This document shows, piece after piece, positions 47,742 to 56,804 of a stretch of 64,000 nucleotides of DNA. The position numbers and the translations under genes are program-made. Under the pieces are notes generated by a model that worked only from the letters and a program-made list of their open reading frames with translations, did not search any database and was not told the origin of the DNA. This DNA comes from Schlesneria sp. (lineage in GTDB: Bacteria; Planctomycetota; Planctomycetia; Planctomycetales; Planctomycetaceae), in the NCBI GenBank assembly GCA_028291515.1, contig JAQGHU010000106.1, positions 62,001-126,000 on the forward strand. Reading direction: 5' to 3'. Within the stretch, counting starts at the first letter, position 1; each line of letters starts with the position of its first letter.

Positions 47742-48159
47742 GTGCGTCCCTGCCAAAGCGAGTTTGATGAAACATCAATTTCGACGGGATCACTCTACCA
47801 AGCAAAACGGCCGTTGCCGAGCCGAGTCTACCGTTCTCTCGATTATTCGGGTTGCCGTATGTGAAGGAAAGGTCGTAGGCAAAATGAGGGGATGGGGCTT
47901 GGGGATAGGAAAACGGAGAGATGCTGTGCATTTCAATTTCCCAATCCCTATACCCTTTTCCCTTCCCCATGGTTGGCGATGCCGGACCCGCAAAGTCTGC
48001 CATTCGAGCCTATGCCGACTAGCTACGAGGCAATCTGCTTGGCGCGTGCCTGTTGAATCGGTAGCGTGAAACGACGCTCTGATCGCTTGGATATTCATCC
48101 CTTCGCTCCCGCTGGCCTTGACCAACGGTGTACTTCTTCAGTGTCGAGGAGATCTTGTC
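47742..48159. other. Intergenic region between divergent genes
   Basis: 418 bases. A purine-rich tract around 47884-47912 and a pyrimidine-rich tract around 47936-47970 face each other as a weak, imperfect inverted repeat. No gene supported. Confidence 0.35.
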
Positions 48160-51100
48160 ATGTCGGGTCGATTGTCGTGTCTCTCGTTATGTCTGCTTGC
48201 GACTACACTTAGTGGCTGTGTGAAACAACCGACTCCGGTGGCCCCGACTCCCGTCGTAAGTCAGGTGGCAAAACCTGCTCCCGCGGAAATGGCAATTGCG
48301 GCCTCCAACCCCGCAGCGGACGTCGAGAAGAACGCTGATTCGGAGATGATCACTGAAAGAACGGATAAGCCTGCAATTCCGGCGGAACCCAAAGCCATCG
48401 CAAAATCGCCGAAGGAAATGCTGAAGCTGGCAGGCAAGGGCGTTGTCATCGTCACAGTCTATGACGCGCTTGGTGAGAAGGTCGGGTTCGGCAGTGGCTG
48501 TATCCTCGACAAGGGCTCCATCTTGACGAACTTTCACGTGGTGTCGGCGGCCGCGAGTGCAAAGGTTCAGCCGCGGGGAACGAAGAATGAATTACTTGGT
48601 GCGCCAATCGATGTCATTGGCTATCGCGTACTCGACGAACGTAACGATTTGGCGATCCTTGCGGTGGATGGGCTGCCAGATCACCTGCATACCTTTAAAT
48701 TGGCTCCGCCCGATCAAATTGAGCAGTACGACAGAGTCTTCGCGATTGGGCATCCCAACGGCCTGAAATTCAGTACCTCGACCGGAATTGTCAGCGGCAT
48801 ATTGAAAACCAGTGACATGCCCGAACAGACTGTGGGGTTGTTGAAAAACCCAGAGGGAGAATGGATTCAGACCGATGCCGTGATTGCGGGTGGAAGCAGC
48901 GGCGGTCCGCTACTGAACGAAGAAGGAGACATTGTCGGGATCAATACGTTGCGATTCGGTCCCCGCACCGGCCTGGCGGTTGCGGTTCGGCACGTGAGCG
49001 ACCTGTTGTCGAATCTGAGTGAATCCAGTTCACCGCTTCCCGTTCCCAATGCGAATGTGCTGGCCACGAGGGAAGTGGCCGAGATCAAACGTGGATTTGA
49101 TCTGGAACTCAACCAATTTGTCAGGGATGTCGAACGAGCGAGAATTGCAGAAGATTCCATCCAAGTGGAGGAGTTGCTCCGGAAAAACGATCCTGCTCCA
49201 GAGTGCGTCGTTCGGTGCCTGGAAATAGTCAGGAAACATCGTGGAGAACGACAGGCCGAAGATGCGATCAGGCTGTGTGTTTTGGTCTTGGCCACAAGCA
49301 CGGGTGAGACCAGTTCGGGGCGGGAATATGTCGACGAACTTTTTGATGAAGCCGCATTGGATCCGAAGTTGATACCCCCGTCGATGAGGGTAATTTATTC
49401 GTTGCAGCCGATGCAGTACTCCGACAGCGTCGCACACTATCTACGCAGTGTGTTGAAGAGCGATATCAAGAGTGAAGTCAAAGCTACGGCTGGCGTGGTA
49501 TTGGTCTCAATCATGGCAGTTAGTGGAAACCCAGGGCTTGAAGCCGAAACGATGGAACTGGCCAAATCGGTTCGTGATGAATCAGGCATGGAGCACTTTC
49601 AGGGAAGTTCCGTAATCGAGATTCTGAATCCGATCATTGACGGTCGCAATTTCGAAGTCGGCAGCCTGGCAGCAGAAATCGAAGGCAAAGACGCCGACGG
49701 CAAGGAGTTCAAGCTGTCGGAATATCGCGGTAACGTCGTGGTCCTCGATTTCTGGGCGGACTGGTGTCCACATTGTCGCAATATGTACCCACACGAACGA
49801 GAACTGGTGGAGCGGCTCAAGGATAAACCATTTGTCTTGCTGGGAATCAACGGTGACGAACCGGCAAGAGCTGAACGAGCGATCGCTGCCGGAAATGTGA
49901 CCTGGCGATCATGGCTGGACGGACCAACAGGTCCCATCGGCGCGCTGTATCAGCTTTCAGCGTGGCCCACGATCTATGTGCTCGATAAGGAAGGTCGGAT
50001 TCGCTTCAAAGACGTGCGCGGAGAAGAACTCGAAGCAGCAGTCGATTCGTTGCTGGAAGACAGCGACGTCCCGTTCCTGTCAGCCAATGACATCGTCGCC
50101 ACCAACGCAGAATGGAAATATCGTCCTGCAACAGCTTCTGACAACCTGGCCAATTGGCAGCAAGCCGAATTTGACGATAGCGCCTGGGTAACTGGGCCTG
50201 CACCATTTGGCTATCACGAAGAGCGCACCAAGCTGGAACAACGTGAACCGGGGCAGCGTCCACTGACGACGGTATTCCGTAGGACGTTCGATTCACCAAC
50301 CGGCAAACTTCCGGCAGCATTGCTGATGAAACTGCGGTATCACGACGGAATCGCCGTGACATTGAACGGAACGGAAGTTTACCGAGATCGGCTGACTGCA
50401 ACGGCCGGTATTGATTCACCAGCTCTGTCACGAGCAGCAGTTCACGAAGCTACCGGGGTGACCATCACCGTCGATTCGAGTCTGCTGAAGCCGACGGGCA
50501 ACTGCATTGCAGTCGAACTTCATCAGTTTTCGGCTTATTCGGCTCATCCGCTCTTCGAATTGACGCTGGGGTCCGCGCCAGACCTGGTGGCGACAATGGC
50601 GACAGCGACCGAGGCTCAGAAAGCCGAAGTCGTGCATCTGCTCAGACAGGCAATTGGATTGCCGGGGGCTGCGGAAATTCTGGAGAAGCTGCAAACTGAC
50701 GAATCGCCTGACCTCCAAGTTCGCGCCGCGGTCGCTGCGGCCATGAACGGATTTCCAGTGAAGCTGGAGACGATCACTGATGAGGAGTCGCTTCGCAGTC
50801 TGGTCAAGGAACTATTTGACCTTAACCAGCTCGCTTGGGACGACGTCAGTCGTGATGATTTAGGCCGCACTCAATACGCCCGGGGCCTCCAAAAGGGACG
50901 TGCTGGATACACGCTGCTGCCTTTGGCGGATCCTCAGTTCAAAAAGTGGGTGGATGGTCTCGTCAACATATACGGAGTCGCTCTTTATCGAAATGGGCAG
51001 TACGAGAAGGCTCAAGAAATTCTCAAAGAATCCGTCGCTGCGAAGGGCGATAACCCCGTCGATTTCGCCTATCTCAGCATGGTCTTGCAGCGTCTTGGCA

Positions 51101-51222
51101 AGACGGATGAAGCCGCGGCACAACGAGAACAAACGGTGAAGCTGCTGAACAGCGACATTTGGAAGCACGACGCGAAGGGTCACAAAGTGAAAATGGAAGT
51201 CAATCGAGTGTTCTCGAACTAA
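48160..51222 (+). CDS. Large lipoprotein: trypsin-like protease, thioredoxin and TPR domains
   Basis: A 1020-residue lipoprotein (lipobox LSGC, Cys20). A Trypsin_2/HtrA-like protease domain spans about 95-285, with His126 (LTNFHVV), Asp163 (RNDLAIL) and Ser247 (GGSSGGP). A TlpA/thioredoxin domain follows at about 505-640, with CxxC WCPHC (C536, C539) and FVLLGINGDEP. Then a beta-sandwich-like region (NLANWQQAEFDDSAWVTG) and C-terminal TPR repeats (IYGVALYRNGQYEKAQEILK). The ATG has GAGGAG nine bases upstream. A second fusion of the same two activities is at 26180-27805 in the opposite order. Extracytoplasmic quality control or nutrient processing is inference. Confidence 0.85.
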   Translation: MSGRLSCLSLCLLATTLSGCVKQPTPVAPTPVVSQVAKPAPAEMAIAASNPAADVEKNADSEMITERTDKPAIPAEPKAIAKSPKEMLKLAGKGVVIVTVYDALGEKVGFGSGCILDKGSILTNFHVVSAAASAKVQPRGTKNELLGAPIDVIGYRVLDERNDLAILAVDGLPDHLHTFKLAPPDQIEQYDRVFAIGHPNGLKFSTSTGIVSGILKTSDMPEQTVGLLKNPEGEWIQTDAVIAGGSSGGPLLNEEGDIVGINTLRFGPRTGLAVAVRHVSDLLSNLSESSSPLPVPNANVLATREVAEIKRGFDLELNQFVRDVERARIAEDSIQVEELLRKNDPAPECVVRCLEIVRKHRGERQAEDAIRLCVLVLATSTGETSSGREYVDELFDEAALDPKLIPPSMRVIYSLQPMQYSDSVAHYLRSVLKSDIKSEVKATAGVVLVSIMAVSGNPGLEAETMELAKSVRDESGMEHFQGSSVIEILNPIIDGRNFEVGSLAAEIEGKDADGKEFKLSEYRGNVVVLDFWADWCPHCRNMYPHERELVERLKDKPFVLLGINGDEPARAERAIAAGNVTWRSWLDGPTGPIGALYQLSAWPTIYVLDKEGRIRFKDVRGEELEAAVDSLLEDSDVPFLSANDIVATNAEWKYRPATASDNLANWQQAEFDDSAWVTGPAPFGYHEERTKLEQREPGQRPLTTVFRRTFDSPTGKLPAALLMKLRYHDGIAVTLNGTEVYRDRLTATAGIDSPALSRAAVHEATGVTITVDSSLLKPTGNCIAVELHQFSAYSAHPLFELTLGSAPDLVATMATATEAQKAEVVHLLRQAIGLPGAAEILEKLQTDESPDLQVRAAVAAAMNGFPVKLETITDEESLRSLVKELFDLNQLAWDDVSRDDLGRTQYARGLQKGRAGYTLLPLADPQFKKWVDGLVNIYGVALYRNGQYEKAQEILKESVAAKGDNPVDFAYLSMVLQRLGKTDEAAAQREQTVKLLNSDIWKHDAKGHKVKMEVNRVFSN

Positions 51223-51248
51223 GAGAACACGGACATTCCCATTGTCGC

Positions 51249-52637
51249 TCACTTGGGCTTCCGTTGCTGATACAGTTGTCGGAAGCTTTGCTTTGGCATC
51301 GGGGGAAGTTCGCGCTGCTTGCCCCAAGGATTCAGGCTGTTATAAACCATGAACCGCGGCAACTTGGGGACCAGCCAGCGACCGATGCGGCCGGCGGTCG
51401 CGAACATCCAGGTACTGCCGAGCAGGATGCGGCCGAACTTCATGCCGATCCGCTTTTTCCAGGGAAGCAAACCGCGAATGAAGATTTCTTTCCGCCAAGT
51501 CAGTAGTTGGGTGTGAAGATCAATCTTCACGGGACAGACATCGCTGCACGAACCGCACAGACTGCAGGCGAACGGAAGGCTCTTGTGTGTCTTGGCATCG
51601 CGGGAAGGAGCCAGGATCGAACCGATCGGTCCCGGGACGGTTGTTTCGTAGCTGTGGCCACCGCTGCGTCGATAGACGGGGCACGTATTCATGCAGGCAC
51701 CGCAACGAATGCAGTTGAGCGAGCGACGAAAATCGGGTGAGCCGAGAATATCGCTACGACCATTATCGACCAGAATAATATGCATCTCACCCCCCTCAAC
51801 CGGGCCGTGGAAATGAGAGGAGTACGTTGTGATCGGCTGGCCGGTTGCTGATCGTGCCAGCAGCCGCAGGAAGACGCCCAGGTCCGCCGCACGAGGGATG
51901 ATCTTTTCAATCCCCATGCACGCGATATGCACTTTCGGCAGCGAGACACCGAGGTCGGCGTTCCCTTCATTCGTGCAGACAACAAAGCCACCAGTCTCGG
52001 CGATGGCGAAGTTCACCCCAGTGATACCGACATCGGCATTCAGGAACTTGCGGCGCAACTCGCCCCGCGCCGCGTTGACCAGGTATGGCGGATCGGTGGC
52101 GCCGGCGTCGGTTCCCAAATGCTTGTGAAACAGGTCGCCGATCTCTTCCCGCTTGATATGGATCGCCGGCATCACGATATGTGACGGCGGCTGATTCAGC
52201 AGTTGGACGATCCATTCGCCCAGATCTGTGTCGACAACTTCGACCCCGTTGCGTTCCAGGAACGGATTCAGGTGACACTCTTCGGTGAGCATCGATTTGC
52301 TTTTGACGACTTTCTTGGCCTTATGCTTTTCCAAGATGTCGAGGATAATCTGGTTGTGCTCGGCGGGGGTTCGCGCCCAGTGGACAGTCACACCGCGTTT
52401 CTGAGCGTTGCGTTCGAATTCTTCCAGGTAGTCGCCCAATCGCGACATCGCATGTTGCTTGATTGCGGAAGCACGAGCACGCAGTTCTTCCCATTCGGGC
52501 AGCGTCGATGCAGCTTTGTCGCGTTTGGAACGCACGAACCACAGCGATTGATCGTGCCAGTGCGCTCGCGAATCGTTGGCAACGAATTCGGAAGCATTCT
52601 CAGGATGTTCGTGGTGAACCGTCAGCGTGTCGGACAC
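51249..52637 (-). CDS. lutB: Lactate utilization iron-sulfur protein LutB
   Basis: A 462-residue iron-sulfur protein of the LutB/YkgF type, part of the L-lactate oxidising LutABC complex. It shows two ferredoxin-like [4Fe-4S] motifs, CIRCGACMNTCPVYRR and CSLCGSCSDVCPVKID, after an N-terminal LUD-like domain (VKSKSMLTEECHLNPFLERN). GTG 52637 is the start, with AAGGAA upstream. lutA lies immediately upstream with a 32-base gap, same strand. lutC is not present in the window beside it. The gene ends 26 bases from the converging lipoprotein gene. Confidence 0.93.
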   Translation of the reverse strand: MSDTLTVHHEHPENASEFVANDSRAHWHDQSLWFVRSKRDKAASTLPEWEELRARASAIKQHAMSRLGDYLEEFERNAQKRGVTVHWARTPAEHNQIILDILEKHKAKKVVKSKSMLTEECHLNPFLERNGVEVVDTDLGEWIVQLLNQPPSHIVMPAIHIKREEIGDLFHKHLGTDAGATDPPYLVNAARGELRRKFLNADVGITGVNFAIAETGGFVVCTNEGNADLGVSLPKVHIACMGIEKIIPRAADLGVFLRLLARSATGQPITTYSSHFHGPVEGGEMHIILVDNGRSDILGSPDFRRSLNCIRCGACMNTCPVYRRSGGHSYETTVPGPIGSILAPSRDAKTHKSLPFACSLCGSCSDVCPVKIDLHTQLLTWRKEIFIRGLLPWKKRIGMKFGRILLGSTWMFATAGRIGRWLVPKLPRFMVYNSLNPWGKQRELPPMPKQSFRQLYQQRKPK

Positions 52638-52669
52638 GGTTTAAAATTCCTTGGCATTTTCAAAACGAA

Positions 52670-53461
52670 TCAGCGAGACACGACAGCGGTAGGTTGAGTA
52701 GTGGCGATCTCTTTGGCGGGTTGTCGTCCCGCCAGGATTTCCGCCACATGCATCACTTGCAGCGGCTTCTTCTGACGAGTGATCAATCCATACATGTGCA
52801 TCAGGCACGACATGTCGCCGGCCGTCATGACATCGGCTCCCGCTTGTTCGTGATCGTGAATCCGGTCCAGTCCCATCATGCACGACACTGCTTCTTCGGC
52901 AACGGCAAACGTGCCACCGAATCCGCAGCATTCGTCGGGCCGCTTCAGTGGCACGAGTTCGATCCCTTCCAGGCCGGACAGCAGTTGCCCCGCTTTATTG
53001 AATCGCTCAACCATCATTTCACTTGAAGATCCCAGGCGCAGTTCGCGTAAGCCGTGGCAACTATTGTGTAGTCCCACCTTGTAAGGGAACCGGCCCTCAA
53101 CTTTGCCGACTTTCAGCACGTCGACCAAGAACTCGCACAATTCGAATGTCTTCTTGCGAAGCTCTTCGAAACCAGGTTGCCCATGCAGTAGTTCTTCGTA
53201 GTGGTGTGTCACCATCGCGGTGCAACTGCCGGACGGACAGACGACGTATTCGTAGTCTTTAAAAATTGCCAGGAACTTCTCAGCGAGCGGCTTTGCTTCA
53301 GTCACACAACCGGTATTGGCCATTGGTTGACCACAGCACGTTTGCGCGGCGGGAAAATCGACTTCGCAGCCATACCGCTCCAGCAACTCCAGCGTGGCCA
53401 TGGCAACTTGCGGATAAAGCTGATCGACATAGCAGGGGATAAACAGGCCAACGCGGGGCAT
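52670..53461 (-). CDS. lutA: Lactate utilization protein LutA
   Basis: A 263-residue protein of the CCG-domain (LutA/YkgE/GlcF-like) family. Two cysteine-rich repeats are visible, with TCCGQP and ECCGFGG, binding Fe-S or a cofactor, and PSGSCTAMV and HNSCHG motifs. It serves electron transfer in lactate oxidation together with LutB. The N-terminus MPRVGLFIPCYVDQLYP is typical. ATG 53461 has AAGG upstream and is preferred; ATG 53476 is possible. Only lutA and lutB are seen. Confidence 0.92.
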   Translation of the reverse strand: MPRVGLFIPCYVDQLYPQVAMATLELLERYGCEVDFPAAQTCCGQPMANTGCVTEAKPLAEKFLAIFKDYEYVVCPSGSCTAMVTHHYEELLHGQPGFEELRKKTFELCEFLVDVLKVGKVEGRFPYKVGLHNSCHGLRELRLGSSSEMMVERFNKAGQLLSGLEGIELVPLKRPDECCGFGGTFAVAEEAVSCMMGLDRIHDHEQAGADVMTAGDMSCLMHMYGLITRQKKPLQVMHVAEILAGRQPAKEIATTQPTAVVSR

Positions 53462-53671
53462 GCAGAAAACCTTCATCTCGAACGAAAGTAGGTAGGCTGT
53501 AGATTATAGTCGGTCAACCAACGTCTGCGTATGGCTCGGGCTCCAGAACCCCTCGCAAAAGTAATGAAGGCCCACCGCGACCGGTCTCGAATTGATCGCT
53601 TTTGGAATTTGCGGCGACTTCGGTACAATCCCAGTGAGAAATTTGGCGGCTCCGCCGTTGAGGTGCATGGG

Positions 53672-54085
53672 ATGAGCATTCGCAGGAATCCGGAATCGGG
53701 ACGTCAGGCCGTTTTGTGGCTGGCGACTGCGTTTGTCATTCTGATCGGTGCCGGGGCCTGCGGTTTCATCGTGCTGGCGGCGGTCGAACAGCCGTCGGGA
53801 CCGCTGCTGCTGGTGGGTGCCATCTTCGGTGGAATTGTGACGCTGTGTCTCGCGGTTGCTTTCCAGCGAGACACCCAAGGCTCCAGTCGGTGGATGTTGT
53901 CATGGCTGACTCGTCATCGAGCGAATCCGCGTCATGTCTTGCGAATTGGCCGCAAATCACGCGACGCGAGAACGGACTACGGCACGAATTCGCCGCCCAC
54001 GCTCGATTCGGTCCGCGAGGCCGCGGAACAGAACGTCACGTGGGTCGCTCATGGAACCCCGCAGGATCGACCGCGGCCCCGCTAA
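53672..54085 (+). CDS. Small membrane protein of unknown function
   Basis: A 137-residue protein with two hydrophobic helices (about residues 14-34 and 43-65) after MSIRRNPESGRQ, and a soluble basic tail (ANPRHVLRIGRKSRDARTDY). ATG 53672 is preferred because the preceding 47 codons have no gene-like character. No family recognised. It lies upstream of the Gly/Tyr-rich gene but 180 bases away. Function unknown. Confidence 0.58.
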   Translation: MSIRRNPESGRQAVLWLATAFVILIGAGACGFIVLAAVEQPSGPLLLVGAIFGGIVTLCLAVAFQRDTQGSSRWMLSWLTRHRANPRHVLRIGRKSRDARTDYGTNSPPTLDSVREAAEQNVTWVAHGTPQDRPRPR

Positions 54086-54267
54086 GACAGGGTCTGCTGT
54101 GCACGATGACGGTCACTGCAACCGATACAACCGGCAATGTCATCGTTGGCCGGGCTGAACTCGTGTTTCGCTCGTGATGCCACCACTTGCAAGCGCCTCA
54201 CTCTCGGATACGTTCGGATTAAGGTTTTTGAATCACAAACTTGGACTTCGAGAAGGGACGCAACATC

Positions 54268-54870
54268 ATGCGCATGACTATGCGAGTCGTCGCGGCAGTG
54301 GCATTGGTGGGGATTGGGTCGCAGGCTTTCATCGCGCAGGCTGGCTGGCGGCATTTCCGTATGTTTCGATCGAATTGTGGTGGGTGCGCCTGTTCGGCTC
54401 CGATGTATGTTGCCGCACCAGTCGCGGCTTACTCCTGTGGCGGGCCTTCCTGGGGTTGTTCGGGGCCAGCCTGCTCGGGCCCAACGTGTTCTTATCCAAT
54501 GTCGTATCAGGCAGGGTACGGTCAGGGGGGATACGGCCAAGCGGGTTATGGTCAGATGGGATATGGCGGACTGCCGATGACCGCCTACGGTGCTGGCTAT
54601 GGACAGAACACCTACGGAACTTACTACGATTTCAGCGCTCCCAGCAGCTACGCCGCTGGCGGCTTCGGTGGGACCGGCCCCGGCGGGGCGTTCTACGGCA
54701 CGCCGATCAGCTATCCGCAGTCTGCCCCTTACGGTGGCCTCAGTTACGGCGGATCGGGGTATGGCGGGGCAGGCTACGGATACGGAAACGGGATGCCTTC
54801 GTATTACGCTCCCGTGCCTTCGCAATACACGCCGGTTCCTCCAGCCCCGTCTTCTGACTTGGTCTGGTGA
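54268..54870 (+). CDS. Exported Gly/Tyr-rich repetitive protein
   Basis: A 200-residue protein with a signal peptide (VVAAVALVGIGSQAFIAQA). The mature part holds a Cys cluster (CGGCAC, CSGPACSGPTC) and then Tyr/Gly repeats (GYGQGGYGQAGYGQMGYGGL). Such proteins are common in planctomycetes and may be surface or matrix components; this is inference. ATG 54268 follows AAGGGA. The codon pattern of the repeats is GGATAC/GGCTAC. A strong terminator follows. Confidence 0.72.
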   Translation: MRMTMRVVAAVALVGIGSQAFIAQAGWRHFRMFRSNCGGCACSAPMYVAAPVAAYSCGGPSWGCSGPACSGPTCSYPMSYQAGYGQGGYGQAGYGQMGYGGLPMTAYGAGYGQNTYGTYYDFSAPSSYAAGGFGGTGPGGAFYGTPISYPQSAPYGGLSYGGSGYGGAGYGYGNGMPSYYAPVPSQYTPVPPAPSSDLVW

Positions 54871-54907
54871 TCCGACTGATTCGCCTCGGTAGAAGAATCA
54901 ATCAAAT

Positions 54908-54948
54908 CGGGCAGGCTCACGACTTGTGAGCCTGCCCGTTCTGTTTTC
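54908..54948 (+). terminator. Rho-independent terminator of the Gly/Tyr-rich gene
   Basis: CGGGCAGGCTCAC (54908-54920) pairs perfectly with GTGAGCCTGCCCG (54926-54938) around a GACTT loop, followed by TTCTGTTTT. Confidence 0.88.
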
Positions 54949-55241
54949 CGGAATTTTGGAGATGCTTCGAGAACACTGAAATGAACGCCAGATGAATAAG
55001 TTTATGCTTACTATCGACTTCCGCTCGTCACGGTACGAAAATTGTTTCTAGCGTGAATTGAAGTGAATTCTTCGACAGGATGTCGCGGAATCAAAGGCGA
55101 TCTATGTTTAAGGTCGAAGTTCAGCATCGGAGGGTCAGGCCCGAAGCGGGGTTCTGGCCTTGCGAATTTGACTCGACTCAGGCATATAATCCGCACCCTC
55201 CGAACGGAACTGGATGGGCCGTTCCCTCAAGGATGCGATAC
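54949..55241. other. Intergenic region before the cyanophycinase-like gene
   Basis: About 290 bases with no gene of its own; an open frame from 55080 reads into the next gene but lacks a ribosome binding site. Confidence 0.35.
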
Positions 55242-56540
55242 ATGTGGCGATGGAAGTCTGCGAGCCTGGCAGTGCTGGGGTCATTGCTGATGACCTCGGT
55301 CGCGCTCGCAGTCGAGGCGGAGCCCGACGAGGCAACTCCTGCTGTCGCCCACGGTTCGCTAGTCATCCTGGGTGGTTCTGAGCGGTTCGATCATCGCGAA
55401 TATTGGGAACAGATCGTCGAATTGGCGGGCGGTCCCGGCAGTCGAATCGCAGTCTTCCCGACAGCCAGCGGCGACCCTGTCAAAAAAGGGGGCTGGGTCA
55501 TTTCGGCTCTCAATAAAGCCGGGGCCGATGCGTTCTTGGTTCCCGTCGCCTGGCGCAAGATGCCATTGTCGCCTCAAGCCGCCGTGGCCGATCCTGAACT
55601 TGTCGAGCAGGTCCGCGAAGCGACCGGGGTCTTTCTGATCGGTGGCGGTCAGGACAAGATCGTCAAAGCGCTGTATACCCCCGAAGGCCAGAACACGCCG
55701 ATGCTGGATGCGGTGTGGGAAGTTTACCGTAAGGGGGGCGTGATCGCGGGGACCAGTGCCGGCGCGGCCGTGATGAGCCGCATCATGTTTCGCAACGCCG
55801 ATTCGGTACTGGACACGATGCTGCACGGAGTCCGCTTTGGGAAAGAGATCGATCGAGGCCTGGGCTTTCTCGATGGCGACTGGTTCGTTGATCAGCATTG
55901 CCTGGTGCGTGGCCGGTTCGCTCGAGCACTCGTCGCGATGCACGATCAAGGTTTCAAGTACGGGATCGGAGTCGACGAAAACTCGGGGATCATCGTTCGT
56001 AACGGGAAGGACATTGAAGTCATCGGCTACAAAGGAGCGCTGGTGATGGACCTGTCACGAGCCGAACACGACCCGAAGCTGGGGCGATTCAATCTGAAGA
56101 ACGTTCGGCTGACATACCTTGATCGCGGCGATCGATACGACCTGAAAACTCGTGAAGTGACGCCGGCCGACGACAAGGTTGATGATGAGGTGTTGGACCC
56201 CAAGTCGCCCGACTTCGATCCGCACGTCAAACGCAAGCTGTTCTTTAACGACATCCTTGGCAACATGACCGTCCCAGATCTGATGGGCAAGCTGATGGAA
56301 AACGTTCACGGCGAGGCTATCGGCTTGGCATTCGACGGCATTGAGGCCCGACAGCATTCCGTCGACGGCTTCGAGTTCAAGTTCACTCGCGATAAAGAGA
56401 GCTTCGCCTGGTATACCGAATCGTATGGTGGTGATGACTACACGGTGTTGAACATCCGCGTCGATATTCGCCCGATCCGAATCACCGGGCCATTGTACGA
56501 CATTGACGAAGATCACCGTGCGGTGAGTACCAAACCATGA
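55242..56540 (+). CDS. Exported cyanophycinase-like S51 peptidase
   Basis: A 432-residue protein of the peptidase S51/cyanophycinase group (class I glutamine-amidotransferase-like fold). The signal peptide (residues 1-23) is followed by LVILGGSERFD and the nucleophile motif GVIAGTSAGAAVMSR (Ser172). A substrate-binding YGIGVDENSGIIV region follows, as does a C-terminal extension of about 150 residues (after about 285) that S51 enzymes normally lack. Cyanophycinases cleave multi-L-arginyl-poly-L-aspartate. ATG 55242 has AAGGA upstream; the frame upstream is open but unlikely. Exported form is common in planctomycetes. No cyanophycin synthetase is near, so the natural substrate is not certain. 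Confidence 0.85.
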   Translation: MWRWKSASLAVLGSLLMTSVALAVEAEPDEATPAVAHGSLVILGGSERFDHREYWEQIVELAGGPGSRIAVFPTASGDPVKKGGWVISALNKAGADAFLVPVAWRKMPLSPQAAVADPELVEQVREATGVFLIGGGQDKIVKALYTPEGQNTPMLDAVWEVYRKGGVIAGTSAGAAVMSRIMFRNADSVLDTMLHGVRFGKEIDRGLGFLDGDWFVDQHCLVRGRFARALVAMHDQGFKYGIGVDENSGIIVRNGKDIEVIGYKGALVMDLSRAEHDPKLGRFNLKNVRLTYLDRGDRYDLKTREVTPADDKVDDEVLDPKSPDFDPHVKRKLFFNDILGNMTVPDLMGKLMENVHGEAIGLAFDGIEARQHSVDGFEFKFTRDKESFAWYTESYGGDDYTVLNIRVDIRPIRITGPLYDIDEDHRAVSTKP

Positions 56541-56804
56541 AACAGAGAAGTAGACTCGTTTAGCAGGTGAGGACTGATGCTAGACCACCGAAAATTGTTG
56601 CCAATCACAGCTCGACCAGCGAAAGCGGGTCGGGCTGTCGTCGTTTTTGGGGTCCCTCCATAAAGATCTTGGCGAGAAATTCTTGAATGGGATCCATGCC
56701 AATCCTCGTAATGCAAAGTTGCCATCCATGCTGAATCTCGTGTGCCAGCGTCAGTCCGGATCTGGACTGGCCGATCGGAACCGTCACCCATCAGGGAGGA
56801 TGAT

